Source of the DNA: Pedobacter puniceum
GTDB taxonomy: Bacteria > Bacteroidota > Bacteroidia > Sphingobacteriales > Sphingobacteriaceae
Assembly: GCF_009674685.1 (NCBI RefSeq)
Contig: NZ_WKJI01000002.1
Coordinates: 248,001-312,000, forward strand
Direction: 5' to 3'
DNA: 64,000 nt
The stretch's first letter is position 1, and each line of letters begins with the position of its first letter. A program made the position numbers and the translations under genes. Shown here one piece after another: positions 39,073 to 48,274 of the stretch. The notes under the pieces are model-generated. The model had not been told where the DNA came from and searched no databases. It saw only the letters and a list, made by a program, of their open reading frames with translations.

Positions 39073-40632
39073 TTATCTACCAACTTGTATACTCACTGGC
39101 GTTTCTAAAGCAACAGTTTTACCTGTTTCGCCTACTGCTGAAATGTTTAGGAAATAAACCACATCACCAGGATTTAAACCACTAATAACTTGTCTTATCT
39201 GCCCAGAGAAGTTATCATCACTAGATTGCAAAATAATAGCATCTTGTCTCGGCTTTTGAACGTAAAGCGTAAACTTGCTTATTCTATATTTGAAGTCGAA
39301 ATCAAAATTTCTTAATTCTGCTTCTAATTTACCAGTACTTCTAGCGGCAGAAGCACTGATAGTACCAGATGCCTTACCCGCAAACGTTGCAATTGGAGGT
39401 GGTACTTCTTTAATTCTGAAATTGGTAGTTCCTAGAACCTGAGTTTTACCTGGAGCTACTTCGGCAGAGACTGTTATAGTAGCTTGTGAACCACCACTTA
39501 CTCTAGCCACATATTTACCATTAGCACCAGAAAGGCTACCACCAGTCATGCTAACTTTTAATTTTTCTTTTGCTATACCAGGAGCCGAAACTGAAACCGG
39601 GTTATCCGGACCAATATAAAACACGTTCATTTTATCTGGAGAAACAACAGCTGATGGTCTTGCTACTCTGTAGGTTTGTTCTGGAGTTTCATAAATCTTC
39701 TCAGTACCATCAGTTTGCTTTACTCTTATGGTACCTTTCCATTTAAACTCTCCTTCGCTATTGGTATTCACAGTATAAACACCTCTACCATCTTTGGTTG
39801 TTAATCTAGAACCGTTTACAACGATATCGGGGTTTTGCTTAGAATCATATGCTGTTAAGAAAACTTCTGCGGTATAAGGTTGCCCTTGTATAACATAAGA
39901 CGTAGGTGCCACCGCAACTGCTGCAAAAGCATCTAAATTCACCAAAGCTTCATCCATTTTAGATAAAAGCTTTCTTACGATAACATTTTCAGCATTTTTT
40001 GCGTCAGCTTCAATTTTAGAAAGTATGGTTACAGATGCTGTAACTGGTGTACCTTCACCAAAATTAGATTGTACCCAATCTGCTTTAGTACCCGATGTCG
40101 TTCTTTTCTCTGGGTCTTTAGCTTCTAAAGAAAAAGATACTGATGCTCTGTCACGAGGGTCAAGAAGACTTAATAACTTATCTCTCGTCTCGTTAACTTT
40201 TGTTTGTAGTAAATATCCCTTTCCTTTATCTTTCTTGCCTTCTGCCCACATAATCCTTGGAGAAACATCTAAATCATCTCTATTTTTTATTTCACCAGTT
40301 TCTGGAACAATGCCACCGCCAGCTTCTACTAATTCTTTTCTAACGGCATCTATATAAGTGTTTAGTTCGGCAGCAACTGCTTGTACTTGCTTTATTTTAT
40401 CTAGGATAGGTTTTGCTCTTTCAGGGTTTTCCTTAAGCTTTGTTTGTTCAAAAGCAGAAACAGATTGTGTTAAACTTGCGTTAACGTTGGCTGTTGATGT
40501 TTTTAAACTATTATTTATTGTAGAAAAAGCATTCAAAATGGTATCAGATACGTTAATGGCTAGCATAGCCATTAATACAAGGTACATGATACCAATCATC
40601 TTCTGCCTCGGGGTTTCTTTACCGCCTGCCAT
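39073..40632 (-). CDS. gldM: T9SS motor protein GldM
   Basis: 519 residues. The single N-terminal membrane helix IGIMYLVLMAMLAINVSDTIL follows a short basic start (GGKETPRQKM), and the periplasmic part is helical (to about 220), then a row of beta domains (IQGQPYTAEVFLTAYD, NPVSVSAPG, CTerm VVYFLNISAVGETGKTV). GldM forms the inner-membrane proton-driven motor with GldL and reaches through the periplasm to the GldKN ring. It lies between gldL and gldN in the conserved order. Confidence 0.95.
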   Translation of the reverse strand: MAGGKETPRQKMIGIMYLVLMAMLAINVSDTILNAFSTINNSLKTSTANVNASLTQSVSAFEQTKLKENPERAKPILDKIKQVQAVAAELNTYIDAVRKELVEAGGGIVPETGEIKNRDDLDVSPRIMWAEGKKDKGKGYLLQTKVNETRDKLLSLLDPRDRASVSFSLEAKDPEKRTTSGTKADWVQSNFGEGTPVTASVTILSKIEADAKNAENVIVRKLLSKMDEALVNLDAFAAVAVAPTSYVIQGQPYTAEVFLTAYDSKQNPDIVVNGSRLTTKDGRGVYTVNTNSEGEFKWKGTIRVKQTDGTEKIYETPEQTYRVARPSAVVSPDKMNVFYIGPDNPVSVSAPGIAKEKLKVSMTGGSLSGANGKYVARVSGGSQATITVSAEVAPGKTQVLGTTNFRIKEVPPPIATFAGKASGTISASAARSTGKLEAELRNFDFDFKYRISKFTLYVQKPRQDAIILQSSDDNFSGQIRQVISGLNPGDVVYFLNISAVGETGKTVALETPVSIQVGR

Positions 40633-40681
40633 GCTGTTTTTATTTTAAGTGATCAGATGAATAAATTGTATATGTACTTAA

Positions 40682-41491
40682 TTATGCTCTAGGCTGATTC
40701 ATTGCCGATAACATATTACCGTAAACTGCATTTAAGCTAGATAAATTTTTAGATAATTTACCTACCTCCTCTTTAAACTGCTTAGAATCTTCTAAAGATT
40801 CGTTGAAGTTTTGCATAGTTGCAGCAAGGTTTTGATAAAACTTATTCATTGATTTTAAATGAGCGCTAGAATCTTGCAATTCTAATTCATACACTGCATT
40901 TAAAGCAGAAATATTCTTTCCTAAATTATTTATTTGGTTGTGATATTCTTTAGAAGGCTGTACAGATTGAGCGATTTCGCTAACGCCTGCTGCTGCTTGA
41001 TCAAAAGCAACACTTAAATTACCAGCTTTTGCAGAAGCTTCTTTAAGTTTACCAGCAAACTCATTGGTGGTAACAGTTGCATCAGCTGCATTTGAAATAG
41101 CCGATACTTTATTACTAAAGTTTTCTAATCCTTCTTTTATTTTAGCTGTTACATCATCGCCTATTTTCAAATCTGGCAAGAAACTTCCACCACCAGCAGC
41201 ACCACCTTTAATTTCAAGCTCATTTAATTTAACTGGCTTGTTCATATCTGGCAAATCACCTACATAGTCTTCTGATAACTGAGGATAAACTTTCTCCCAT
41301 TTTGGGTCTTTATGAGGAGGTACAAATCCCATGATAAAGAAAAGTAAAGCTTCAGTACCTAAACCTATACCTATAATGATTGCGCCACCTGGTAAGTGCA
41401 AAATTTTAAACATCGCACCAATAATTACAACGGTAGCACCCCATGATATGATTGCATCAAGCGTGATTTTGAATTTCTTCTTTTGAGCCAT
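40682..41491 (-). CDS. gldL: T9SS motor protein GldL
   Basis: 269 residues. Two N-terminal membrane helices (IISWGATVVIIGAMFKIL; AIIIGIGLGTEALLFFIMGFV) carry the acidic residue in GTEALLF that is important for the proton-driven motor. A long cytoplasmic helical tail follows, with two repeated blocks (NNLGKNISALNAVYELEL and GKLSKNLSSLNAVYGNML). It works with GldM as the T9SS and gliding motor. It sits 41 bases after gldK and 49 before gldM. Confidence 0.94.
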   Translation of the reverse strand: MAQKKKFKITLDAIISWGATVVIIGAMFKILHLPGGAIIIGIGLGTEALLFFIMGFVPPHKDPKWEKVYPQLSEDYVGDLPDMNKPVKLNELEIKGGAAGGGSFLPDLKIGDDVTAKIKEGLENFSNKVSAISNAADATVTTNEFAGKLKEASAKAGNLSVAFDQAAAGVSEIAQSVQPSKEYHNQINNLGKNISALNAVYELELQDSSAHLKSMNKFYQNLAATMQNFNESLEDSKQFKEEVGKLSKNLSSLNAVYGNMLSAMNQPRA

Positions 41492-41532
41492 TTTGAATAC
41501 GTTTATTAATTTCTAGTTTAGTTGTGTATAAT

Positions 41533-42882
41533 TTAGTAAGGTTTATTTCTATTAGGTTTATCTGTTATATCTCTACCAGTAAACGGTGTTACGCATCTAA
41601 AACCTATAGATGAGCGCACTGAATCTGGATACTCATATGCCCTTGCTGAGTTTTGTAAGAAATAACCAATATCTTTCCAAGATCCTCCTTTAACAACTCT
41701 TCTTTTGTTGTAGTCTGGATCTCCTTCTTTTACTGCTCTATCAAAAGAAGGGTTTAAAGTATTTACATAAGCTGTAGCAACATCATTATAAATAGAACTT
41801 GTCCATTCTGCTACGTTACCTGCCATATTGTACAAGCCATAATCATTAGGGAAGTAAGACTTAACGGCTACTGTTGTTGCGCCTCCGTCATCTATATAAT
41901 TACCTCTACCTGGCTTAAAGTTTGCTAATAAACAACCTTTTGCATTTCTGATATAAGGACCACCCCAAGGATAACTTGTTCCAACTCTTCCACCTCTTGC
42001 AGCGTACTCAAACTGCGCCTCTGTAGGTAAATCGTAATCTAATCTTGCAGGAAGATTTCTTGATGCTTTATAAGCTTCATTAAATCTTGAGCGCCAAACA
42101 GAGAATGCCTTCGCTTGTTTCCAACTAACACCTACAACAGGATAGTTTAAGAAAGCTGGATGAGAGAAATATCCTTTAACCATTGGATCATTCTGCGCAT
42201 AAGAGAAATCAGAAATCCAAACCAAAGTATCTGGATAAATATAAACTTCTTCTTTGATGATGAAATTATCTCTGGTTACAGAAATACCATTCTTATTTAA
42301 ATTAGGATCTCTAGCTCCACGATTATCGGCTGCTTTTCTATAATCTATCCAAGCATAGCTGTATCTTAATTGCTCTACGTTAAGCTCTCTTTTATTAAAG
42401 AACTTCTCGTTCCCTTGATAATACATGTTCTTTTCTAAGTCTTCAACTAGGGTTTTATCAGACCAAAGTCCTTTTTTACCAGTTCCAACTTTTTTCCAGT
42501 CTATTAACTTAACCGTATTATTGGCATTTTTACCTTTAGGTTTAAGCATATATTTTTCTGCTTTTGTACCTAATTTTGAGATAGCAATAGAGTCTCTTAC
42601 CCAATTTACAAACTGTTTATACTCGCTGTTAGAGATTTCAGTTTCATCCATGTAAAAAGCAGAAATAGTTACTTGCTTGTTTTGAGGAAATTGAGAAATA
42701 GTGACATCTTGATCTACCTGTCCCATGATAAAAGTACCGGCAGGTATGTAAACCATACCTAGTGGAAGCTCTTGTTTATAAGGTTTACCTTTAATACCAA
42801 CAAGCTCTCCTTGCCCACCGCTACCGCATCCTGTAAAAGCCATATATAATACTATCAAGGCTGATAAGTATATTTTCTTCAT
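41533..42882 (-). CDS. gldK: T9SS lipoprotein GldK
   Basis: 449 residues with a lipoprotein signal peptide (VLYMAFTGC, lipidated Cys19). The body is an SUMF1/formylglycine-generating-enzyme-like fold: PAGTFIMGQVDQD, DETEISNSEYKQFVNWV, PVVGVSWKQAKAFSVWRS, LPTEAQFEYAARGG, MAGNVAEWTSSIY and GGSWKD, ending SSIGFRCV. GldK forms the outer-membrane-anchored ring of T9SS with GldN and is not thought to be enzymatic. It opens the gldKLMN operon. Confidence 0.95.
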   Translation of the reverse strand: MKKIYLSALIVLYMAFTGCGSGGQGELVGIKGKPYKQELPLGMVYIPAGTFIMGQVDQDVTISQFPQNKQVTISAFYMDETEISNSEYKQFVNWVRDSIAISKLGTKAEKYMLKPKGKNANNTVKLIDWKKVGTGKKGLWSDKTLVEDLEKNMYYQGNEKFFNKRELNVEQLRYSYAWIDYRKAADNRGARDPNLNKNGISVTRDNFIIKEEVYIYPDTLVWISDFSYAQNDPMVKGYFSHPAFLNYPVVGVSWKQAKAFSVWRSRFNEAYKASRNLPARLDYDLPTEAQFEYAARGGRVGTSYPWGGPYIRNAKGCLLANFKPGRGNYIDDGGATTVAVKSYFPNDYGLYNMAGNVAEWTSSIYNDVATAYVNTLNPSFDRAVKEGDPDYNKRRVVKGGSWKDIGYFLQNSARAYEYPDSVRSSIGFRCVTPFTGRDITDKPNRNKPY

Positions 42883-42958
42883 GTGCGTTTTTTCTATTTT
42901 CTTCTTTTAAATGCTTTAAAAAATGTTTCTAATATACAGAAATTAGAGATTTGAAAAT

Positions 42959-42989
42959 AAAAAATTATTTTAAAACATTTTATTGTCAA
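42959..42989 (-). promoter_or_regulatory. Possible promoter of gldKLMN
   Basis: On the minus strand TTG (42989-42987) is followed after 20 bases by TAATTTTT (42966-42959), a near match to TAnnTTTG, about 75 bases before the gldK ATG. The region is very AT-rich, so a chance match is possible. Confidence 0.3.
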
Positions 42990-43105
42990 ATAACTAAATC
43001 TTAAAAAACAAATTTAATTGTTAGTTCAATGCTAAATATAACCTATTTAAGGTACATCCTAAAATACTAATATAAACGTATTACGAGGTGTTTTTAATAA
43101 AGTTT

Positions 43106-43138
43106 CAAAAAAAAACCGCAACTCTTAACTGTTGCGGT
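43106..43138 (-). terminator. Terminator after hemD
   Basis: Perfect 8-bp stem ACCGCAAC (43115-43122) / GTTGCGGT (43131-43138), followed on the minus strand by nine T (43114-43106). It lies 22 bases past the hemD stop. Confidence 0.85.
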
Positions 43139-43160
43139 ATATATTTTAAATAATTTATTC

Positions 43161-43928
43161 TTATTTAATTGATTTGATGTACTGTTCAATAGCCATAGTC
43201 ATAGAAGGTGCTTCTGGCGTAGGTGCTGCTATATCTAATATTAAGCCTGCATCTAAAATTGCTTTTTGAGTAGTAGCACCAAAAGCAGCTATACGAGTAT
43301 TATTTTGCTTAAAATCTGGGAAATTTGTAAATAAAGACTGTACGCTAGAAGGACTAAAGAACACCAATACATCATAAAAAACTTCTGCCAAGTCTGACAA
43401 ATCTGAAACTACTGTTTTAAATAAAACAGCAGGTGTAAAGTCTATCCCTTGAGATCTTAAAAAAACTTCTGTTGCTTCGGCAGCTACATCAGAACATGGG
43501 TATAAAAACTTTTCTCCACTGTGTTTTTTAAGAACATCTGCTAAATCTTTAGGTGTTTGTTTTCCGAAAAATATTTTACGCTTTCTGTATTGGATATATT
43601 TTTGGAGATAAAGTGCAATAGATTCTGATATACAGAAATATTTTAAATCTGCTGGCACTTCATATCTCATTTCTTCACAAACTCTAAAGAAATGATCGGC
43701 AGCATTTTTACTGGTTAGGATAATTGCCGTAAAATCAGGAAGATTTACTTTATCCTTTCTAACCTCTTTTGCTGGAACGCCTTCAACATGTATAAAAGAC
43801 CTAAAGTCAATCTTTAAGTTTAAAGATGCTGCCAAATCAAAATAAGGTGATTTCTTACTTTCGGGTTCTGGTAAAGTAACCAATATGCTTTTTACTTTCT
43901 TCTTTCTATCTTCCGATTGAGATTGCAT
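43161..43928 (-). CDS. hemD: Uroporphyrinogen-III synthase
   Basis: 255 residues with the two-lobed HemD pattern: KSILVTLPEPESKKSPYFDLA at the start, the TAIILTSKNAADHFFRVCEE lobe, KFLYPCSDVAAEATEVFL, and DVLVFFSPSSVQSLFTNFP with the final lobe RIAAFGATTQKAILDAGL. It cyclises hydroxymethylbilane to uroporphyrinogen III in heme and siroheme synthesis. HemD sequences are poorly conserved, but the pattern is clear. It is the last gene after an Omp85-like barrel and a DUF4271 protein, 10 bases downstream of the latter. Confidence 0.88.
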   Translation of the reverse strand: MQSQSEDRKKKVKSILVTLPEPESKKSPYFDLAASLNLKIDFRSFIHVEGVPAKEVRKDKVNLPDFTAIILTSKNAADHFFRVCEEMRYEVPADLKYFCISESIALYLQKYIQYRKRKIFFGKQTPKDLADVLKKHSGEKFLYPCSDVAAEATEVFLRSQGIDFTPAVLFKTVVSDLSDLAEVFYDVLVFFSPSSVQSLFTNFPDFKQNNTRIAAFGATTQKAILDAGLILDIAAPTPEAPSMTMAIEQYIKSIK

Positions 43929-43938
43929 AAACCTTTTG

Positions 43939-44910
43939 TTATATATTGAGTGCCTTAATTATTATTAAAACGGGACAAATTTCAAAGGTGCAAAGATAGA
44001 GAAATAAATAAAACTTTGAAAGCTTGTAATTTGATAAGATTTGTACTGCAACTCTAGCAAATTGAAGTACTAAAATTACCCCTACCAAACTAGCTGCGGT
44101 AGCTAAAATCCAATTACTTTCTTTAAATACAGTTAAAATTAAAGTGATGGTTAAGGGAATAAATAAAACCGCTACATTAAAAAAAGTAATATATATTACG
44201 TTTACATACTCTCTAACTAACTTCCCTAATTGAAATATAAAACCTACAAACCTAAGTAGTAATATTTTTAAACCCAGAAAAAGCCCTAAATAGAAAGCTA
44301 TACTGATATATAAAGGAAAACCTGTTAAAGAGAAACCTCTTCCATATCGCGTTAAAAATAAGTAAACAAATAATCCTATGATGAGTGAATACAGGATATA
44401 AGAGAATAAAAAGAACCAAGAAGTAAAAATATTATCCTCTTTATTGATTTGTGTGAGCACTCTATTATCATAAAAAGCATAAAAAATAGTAGATGTTTCT
44501 TTATTAAAGAGTATGCGTAGCAAAGCAAATAAGAGCAATAAAAATAGCATGGCAAAAAGCACCCAAGAATCTAATTTCTGGATAGCTTTACCAAGTCCGT
44601 AAGTAGCGTTTTTGGTCTGTAAAGATTTTTCGTGTATATATTTTGCTAAGTCTTTAATGATATACTTTTTTAGCATTTGTTGCACAAAAAGATTCTCACG
44701 ATTAGGATCTGGCTTTAAATAATACCAAGTGATAGAATCTCTAGTTTGTTTGATTTTAGCTTTTGTTAAGGAGTCTTGTAGTCGATAAGCTTGATAAACG
44801 CTTAGTTTTAAACTATCGGCTTTTTTAGGTATACTATCCTGAGCCAAATTAGCTTTAGCTAGTAAGCCTATACATAAAAACAAAAAAAGCAATAAGCTAT
44901 ACCTCAACAT
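43939..44910 (-). CDS. DUF4271 membrane protein
   Basis: 323 residues. A signal peptide (LLLFLFLCIGLLAKA) is followed by a short periplasmic stretch and about seven membrane helices (WVLFAMLFLLLLFALLRILF, FLFSYILYSLIIGLFVYLFL and others), ending inside a helix (ICPVLIIIKALNI). DUF4271 proteins are found in Bacteroidota next to hemD; their function is unknown. Its ATG overlaps the stop of the upstream barrel gene by one base (TAATG), so translation is coupled. Confidence 0.85.
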   Translation of the reverse strand: MLRYSLLLFLFLCIGLLAKANLAQDSIPKKADSLKLSVYQAYRLQDSLTKAKIKQTRDSITWYYLKPDPNRENLFVQQMLKKYIIKDLAKYIHEKSLQTKNATYGLGKAIQKLDSWVLFAMLFLLLLFALLRILFNKETSTIFYAFYDNRVLTQINKEDNIFTSWFFLFSYILYSLIIGLFVYLFLTRYGRGFSLTGFPLYISIAFYLGLFLGLKILLLRFVGFIFQLGKLVREYVNVIYITFFNVAVLFIPLTITLILTVFKESNWILATAASLVGVILVLQFARVAVQILSNYKLSKFYLFLYLCTFEICPVLIIIKALNI

Positions 44911-46595
44911 TAAAAATAACTAACTATACCAAAGTGTATTTTACCTCGCTGCAAATCTAAGGGAATATTTTGTTGTTTTCCTAGAGCATAGTTTAAAGAT
45001 ACAATGCCTGCTTTAGTTTGGAAAGTAAAGCCAGCACCAAAACTAAATGGGTAATCTGCTAGTTTTTGGTTATTGATATTAGATTGGAGATAAGCATGCT
45101 CATAAAAAATATTCAAAAAAGAGCGCTGCTCTAAAAAATATCGATATTCTAAAGTTTGGATACTATAGAGATTTGCTAATAAAGATTGCTCATCAAAACC
45201 TCTAAAAGTTTTGATACCACCTATTCTAAAAACCTCATTTTCTAGCAAATTAGTGCCGCTTAATAAAGCAGTTTGGTTGTGTAAATAAATATTTGAACGC
45301 TTACTTAAACTTAAGAAATAATTAATATCTGCCAATAGTTTAAATTGACTACGCCCATTATTTACTGATGAATCTGCTTGTAAATTTCTTTTACCTGCGC
45401 CAAAATTAAAATATAATTTATAGCCCTTAGTAGGAATTATTTTATTATTCAGCGTTTGTAAATTGCTTTCTAAACCGTAAAAAATGGTTCGCACATTTCC
45501 GGCTGTATTATTAGTCTGATTAAGACTTGTAGCTACTCGATTTCCGGTAAAACTCTCAATAAAGAATCCTAAGCTTTTATCTGCGCTATATTGATAAGCA
45601 AAACCCAAACGAGCATTAAGATTTAGAAAGCTACTATCTCTTTTAAAGAAAGATAAATTACTAAAAACACCAATTTGCGTATTTAAGACATAAGGATAAC
45701 TGAGGCTTAAATTTAACTCTTGCGACTGTGCAGGTAAACCCCGATAATTAAAATCTAATAACTCGCCACGTTTGAAAGCGTTTTGTAATTTCAGTTTAAA
45801 ATCTCCGGTTAACTGTAGTTTACCTGTTGTGTTGTTTGGTAAAAAGCCAACCACTCCATCAAATTGGTTAGCATTTTCCTTATCCATGAAAATGTTAATT
45901 TTAGCATTTTCTCCAGAAAAAATTACCTCTGTAGCTTTAACCTGTTTAGCAAAAGGTAAATCTTTTAAACGCCTATCTATATCAGAAATTTTAGCTTCAT
46001 CATAAGCATCACCTTCTTTAAAGCCCAAATAAGCATGTAAATATTTAGGATTAATTTTAGCAGAACCTACTAATCTTAATGTATCTATACTGATTTTTAG
46101 GCCTGGTAAACTAAAAAGCTTAGCGCTTATTTTTTCTTTTTGGATGATGATACTATCTAACCAAACTTGAGCAAAAGGGTAACCATGGCCTTCGTACCAA
46201 TTTAATAAATCGTTCTTTACGGTATTTATTTGCTTGATATCCCAAAGCTCATCTGTATAAAACCTTTCTCGGAATCTGATATCTGATAGAATTTGTGCTT
46301 GTATATTCCCATTACTGATACTAGCTGACTGATAAGGATGCCCGCTTTCTATTTCGGCCGTTAAGATTTTATTATTCCATTGATAATCTTTAACACCAGC
46401 ATTAAAATAACCTTTAAACTGTAGTTGATTAACTATCGTATTAACTGCAGCTAGGGTACTTAAAGAATCAGAAAAGGAGGTATTGTAGCGTATTTGTTGT
46501 CCTTTTGGAAGCCCCGATAATTTAAGTTGATAGGTTTTATCCTGTGCCTGTATTTGGACAGAAATAAGTAGTAAAAACCATAATTTTCTCAACAT
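44910..46595 (-). CDS. BamA/TamA-like outer-membrane protein (Omp85 superfamily)
   Basis: 561 residues from the ATG at 46595 (a TTG at 46598 is also in frame). A signal peptide (WFLLLISVQIQAQ) precedes POTRA-like alpha/beta repeats (ISIDTLRLVGSAKINPKYLHAYLGFKEGDAYDEAKISDIDRRL segment) and a C-terminal barrel with GSA-type strands (TKGYKLYFNFGAG, RIGGIKTFRGFDEQSL, SFGAGFTFQTKAGIVSLNYALG) ending in an aromatic Phe. The RGFDE motif corresponds to the Omp85 L6 loop VRGF/Y. It may insert or export envelope proteins; the client is unknown. Confidence 0.85.
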   Translation of the reverse strand: MLRKLWFLLLISVQIQAQDKTYQLKLSGLPKGQQIRYNTSFSDSLSTLAAVNTIVNQLQFKGYFNAGVKDYQWNNKILTAEIESGHPYQSASISNGNIQAQILSDIRFRERFYTDELWDIKQINTVKNDLLNWYEGHGYPFAQVWLDSIIIQKEKISAKLFSLPGLKISIDTLRLVGSAKINPKYLHAYLGFKEGDAYDEAKISDIDRRLKDLPFAKQVKATEVIFSGENAKINIFMDKENANQFDGVVGFLPNNTTGKLQLTGDFKLKLQNAFKRGELLDFNYRGLPAQSQELNLSLSYPYVLNTQIGVFSNLSFFKRDSSFLNLNARLGFAYQYSADKSLGFFIESFTGNRVATSLNQTNNTAGNVRTIFYGLESNLQTLNNKIIPTKGYKLYFNFGAGKRNLQADSSVNNGRSQFKLLADINYFLSLSKRSNIYLHNQTALLSGTNLLENEVFRIGGIKTFRGFDEQSLLANLYSIQTLEYRYFLEQRSFLNIFYEHAYLQSNINNQKLADYPFSFGAGFTFQTKAGIVSLNYALGKQQNIPLDLQRGKIHFGIVSYF

Positions 46596-46648
46596 CAAAT
46601 CTTCTAGGGCTTATGAATACAGTAAAAATAAGATTTTAAGCTAAAAAA

Positions 46649-46816
46649 ATGGAAGTTGCAAAAGTTATTATGAGCAGTCAATGGTTAAAATACAGTATAA
46701 CCCAAAACGGTATTCTTCAAATTAATGGTAAAGTGATTTCTATTCAATATAAAACATATAAAATGATGGCAGGAATTAAAAAACAGTGTAAAGCCAGAAC
46801 AGTATTAACCAAATAA
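46649..46816 (+). CDS. Possible small basic protein (55 residues)
   Basis: An ATG frame of 55 residues starting MEVAKVIMSSQWLKY and ending in a Lys/Arg-rich tail (AGIKKQCKARTVLTK). No family is recognised and no ribosome or promoter signal stands out. In AT-rich DNA a frame of this size can arise by chance, but it is the longest feature in an otherwise empty gap and is oriented divergently to the Omp85-like gene. Confidence 0.25.
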   Translation: MEVAKVIMSSQWLKYSITQNGILQINGKVISIQYKTYKMMAGIKKQCKARTVLTK

Positions 46817-46845
46817 ATTTAAGTTTTTACAGTATAAGACAAAGC

Positions 46846-46998
46846 GGTTTGTTACACCTCCTTCGGACCATCTTCGAGACTTGTTCGGGAAATGGCCCTA
46901 TTTTTCCGAAGGTGTTACGAAGAAGACTAGGAGAAGCCTCGAAGGAAGTATGGAGAAAACGTGGATAAAAGGTGGGGTATAGGTGGGCTATACGTGGA
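46846..46998. repeat. GC-richer palindromic repeat island in the 46596-47134 gap
   Basis: GTTACACCTCCTTCGGA (46851-46867) is the imperfect inverse of TCCGAAGGTGTTAC (46905-46918). Between and after these lie short CTTCGAG/CGAAG motifs (CTTCGAGAC 46872, ACGAAGAAG 46918, CTCGAAGGAAG 46939) and then a G-rich block with ACGTGGA repeated at 46959 and 46992 around GGTGGGGTAT/AGGTGGGCTAT. No coding potential is seen. Together with the small ORF this explains most of the 539-base gap; the rest is plain AT-rich DNA. Confidence 0.55.
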
Positions 46999-47075
46999 CT
47001 TTACTAAGAAATTTTAAGATTTTGGAATTGGAGTTAATACTAATGTAGTAAAATTCTAAAACATTAAAGATTTTA

Positions 47076-47123
47076 AAACAAAATAAGGTAGGATAAACAT
47101 AAAGTTTTACTCCTACCTATTTT
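47076..47123 (-). terminator. Terminator of the SusCD-peroxidase operon
   Basis: AAAATAAGGTAGGA (47080-47093) pairs with TCCTACCTATTTT (47111-47123) with one bulge; T-rich sequence follows on the minus strand. It starts 11 bases after the diheme peroxidase stop. Confidence 0.75.
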
Positions 47124-47134
47124 ATAACTAATTC

Positions 47135-48274
47135 TTATGCTTCTGGCAACGTAGGTGGGATAATTTTATTTACCCTAGTACTGATAGAACGTAGGAAAGC
47201 TTCTAAAGCTTGTTGCTCTTCTAAGGTTAAGTTTAGCTTCCTTAAAATGGATGATTTTGGTACGTTTCTGAAAGAATCTGGCACAACTGCTGCCTTTTGT
47301 ATTGGGCTTGGGTTGCCGAGGTTATAAAACTCAACCACATCTTTTAAAGAAGGGAAATTACCATGATGCATCCATGGACCTGTGATATTGGTTTCTCTTA
47401 AAGAAGGAGTTCTAAATTTGCCTAAATCCTCCAGTTTTTTGGTAACATTATACCTGCCTAAATCTTCCATTTTAGAGCCTAAAAGCGTTTGTCCATCGTT
47501 ATGGAATTGGTTATCACTAAATAGAGGCGAGTTATGACAGTTGATACATCTGGCTTTGGTTCTAAATAAGTGCATACCTAAAACTTCATCATCTTTTAAG
47601 GCTTTAGAATTACCCTTCACAAAAGCATCAAAACGGCTATTGGTACTGATGATAGAACGCTCAAAAGTAGCAATGGCTTTTTGTATTTTATCTAAGGTCA
47701 CTTTATCATCGCCAAAAGCTTGTTTAAATAAAGGTTTATAGCCTTTAATTTGAGCAACATGTTTCACCATGGTATTCAGATTCTGGTTCATCTCTAAATG
47801 ATCTTGAATAGGAAATTTAGCTTGGTCTTCTAAACTTTTAGCTCTACCGTCCCAAAAAAAGCTCTCGTAAAATGCCACGTTTAATAAAGTCATAGCGTTT
47901 CTTTTACCAGTTTGGCGGTCGTGACCGTACGCTACCCTACGTCCATCTCCCCAACCTAGCTCTGGGTCGTGGCAAGATGCACAAGCAATTTGTTTAGAAG
48001 CAGATAATCTAGGATCAAAAAACAATAGTTTCCCCAACTTCTCTTTTTCTTCTGAATGCGGATTATCCTTAGGATAAGTTGGTCTTCCTAAATAGCCTAT
48101 ATCTTTAAAATTTTTTACAGACTCATCCACATCAGGAGCTGGCCATTTGGCTGGGTCTCCACTATATAATGCCCTTAGTTCTGCTATACTGTAAACTTTA
48201 GGGTTATCTTGTAAAAAAGCGGTAGTGATGATAAATGTTATCACAACTACTAAAACACACATTATCTTTCTCAT
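47135..48274 (-). CDS. Diheme cytochrome-c peroxidase / MauG-family protein
   Basis: 379 residues with a signal peptide (VLVVVITFIITTAFL). Two c-type heme sites are visible, CASCH (98-102) and CINCH (243-247), with the family segments LGKLLFFDPRLS, RNAMTLLNVAFYESFFWDGRA, RTPSLRETNITGPWMHHG and a final SLKDVVEFYN. Proteins of this fold either reduce hydrogen peroxide in the periplasm or, like MauG, oxidise a partner protein. Its start overlaps the stop of the lipoprotein gene (48271-48274, ATGA), so the two are co-translated at the end of the ECF/FecR/SusCD operon. Confidence 0.9.
   Translation of the reverse strand: MRKIMCVLVVVITFIITTAFLQDNPKVYSIAELRALYSGDPAKWPAPDVDESVKNFKDIGYLGRPTYPKDNPHSEEKEKLGKLLFFDPRLSASKQIACASCHDPELGWGDGRRVAYGHDRQTGKRNAMTLLNVAFYESFFWDGRAKSLEDQAKFPIQDHLEMNQNLNTMVKHVAQIKGYKPLFKQAFGDDKVTLDKIQKAIATFERSIISTNSRFDAFVKGNSKALKDDEVLGMHLFRTKARCINCHNSPLFSDNQFHNDGQTLLGSKMEDLGRYNVTKKLEDLGKFRTPSLRETNITGPWMHHGNFPSLKDVVEFYNLGNPSPIQKAAVVPDSFRNVPKSSILRKLNLTLEEQQALEAFLRSISTRVNKIIPPTLPEA

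Noticed and set aside
39051-39083. Extended gldN start overlapping gldM
   Set aside because: It puts a polar stretch before the signal peptide; the ATG at 39050 is preferred.
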